This document shows, piece after piece, positions 63,647 through 64,000 of a stretch of DNA of 64,000 bases. The first letter of the stretch is position 1; each line of letters starts with the position of its first letter. Source of the stretch: Bin55 sp965220235 (GTDB taxonomy: Bacteria; Pseudomonadota; Gammaproteobacteria; Pseudomonadales; Azotimanducaceae); contig OZ244815.1 in the NCBI GenBank assembly GCA_965220235.1, positions 3,162,001-3,226,000 on the forward strand, read 5' to 3'. Below the pieces are notes generated by a model. It saw nothing but the letters and a program-made list of their open reading frames with translations, made no database searches and was not told where the DNA came from. A program made the position numbers and the translations under genes.

Positions 63647-64000
63647 TTACGTCGTATCGCCGATCAACCAGAGGTACCCGTCTTCGAGATTTGCATTAAC
63701 CTTCGTTGCGTCACGCACAGGTGCTTCGCTCGCTAATATCCTTCTACGAACTTGACCGCCTCCGGTTGGGGTTTCGTTAACAAGGATCGCGCCGTCTGGC
63801 AGTTCAAACCCAACATCTTCGGATTGCTCAAACGTCCAAACTTTGTCGTCCGCATAAGTAGAAAGATCCGACGGCGCACCATCGAATTGCATCTCATTTC
63901 GAGCTAGTACAAGAACTCGATCGCATGCTACTGCCACGTCATCAACCACGTGCGTTGAAAACAAAACGATTCGGTTCTGCGCAAGTCGACTAAGGAGATT
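63647..64000 (-). CDS. ABC transporter ATP-binding protein, 3' part only
   Basis: The C-terminal 117 codons of an ABC ATPase whose start lies beyond the right edge. The H-loop phrase VLFSTHVVDDVAVACDRVLVL and the following NEMQFDGAP segment are typical of ABC-2 exporter ATPases; Walker motifs are outside the window. Coupled to the permease gene with a 2-base gap. Confidence 0.85.
   Translation of the reverse strand, partial: NLLSRLAQNRIVLFSTHVVDDVAVACDRVLVLARNEMQFDGAPSDLSTYADDKVWTFEQSEDVGFELPDGAILVNETPTGGGQVRRRILASEAPVRDATKVNANLEDGYLWLIGDTT

Noticed and set aside
62931..64000. Assigning the ABC-2 pair as nosFY for nitrous oxide reductase
   Set aside because: No nosZ, nosD or nosL is visible, and the ATPase is truncated by the window edge; the family is too broad for the name.
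1..64000. CRISPR arrays, rRNA genes and prophage modules
   Set aside because: I saw no regularly spaced direct repeats, no rRNA signatures and no phage structural genes in the window.

Overview
The window looks like the chromosome of a free-living or symbiotic gammaproteobacterium of moderate GC content, probably marine, but I cannot assign a genus. The main evidence is the minus-strand cluster proA-nadD-rsfS-rlmH-mrdA-rodA-mltB-rlpA-dacA, which is the Pseudomonas-type gammaproteobacterial order. A TRAP uptake system, class III CoA-transferases, a Cys-type sulfatase, a form II CoxSLM hydroxylase and a CYP153-like P450 suggest an aerobic heterotroph using varied organic acids and lipids. GTG and TTG starts are common, and many neighbours overlap by 4-8 bases.

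Layout. 1-415: 5' part of dacA. 416-5496: an insertion pile-up separating dacA from rlpA, made of an unexplained fragment, a complete IS21-family element (778-2804, 6-bp target duplication GGCACG, inserted in a perfect palindrome), an IS1111/IS110-type transposase and a lone tnpB whose right end supplies the rlpA stop codon. 5493-13005: the peptidoglycan, elongasome and NAD cluster. 13020-13912: a low-GC stretch with a small membrane protein. 13913-17399: desaturase, LON-domain protein, uppP, VOC protein and ssb. 17544-25729: enolase-superfamily enzyme, a DUF3500 lipoprotein with an AhpD-like protein that is apparently a selenoprotein, an N-acyl-D-amino-acid deacylase, a metallophosphoesterase and a metallo-beta-lactamase-fold hydrolase. 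25833-31645: three class III CoA-transferases, a two-part enoyl-CoA hydratase and a YtcJ-like amidohydrolase. 31948-36273: an EreA/ChaN-like exported protein and a TRAP transporter. 36474-42674: P450, sulfatase, CmcJ-like oxygenase, two DUF1428 paralogues and a double GFA-domain protein. 43063-46969: a two-gene ABC exporter. 47498-50308: pntAA-pntAB-pntB transhydrogenase. 50443-58173: GPH-type transporter, nitroreductase and coxG-coxS-coxL-coxM with a quinone-oxidoreductase-like MDR. 58514-60270: orphan FitA-like antitoxin and a second tnpB. 60490-64000: amidohydrolase, tRNA-Gly(CCC), Zn alcohol dehydrogenase and the start of an ABC-2 export system.

The most notable observation is at 19959-21062. 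Two abutting minus-strand reading frames are one AhpD/carboxymuconolactone-decarboxylase-like gene interrupted by a single in-frame TGA. That TGA sits exactly where the second cysteine of the CxxC...H redox motif belongs, giving Cys-Phe-Tyr-TGA. It is followed at suitable spacing by an 8-bp hairpin with a G in its apical loop, as expected of a bacterial SECIS element. Ordinary gene calling would split it into two proteins.

All identifications rest on reading motifs and gene order; no database search was run.
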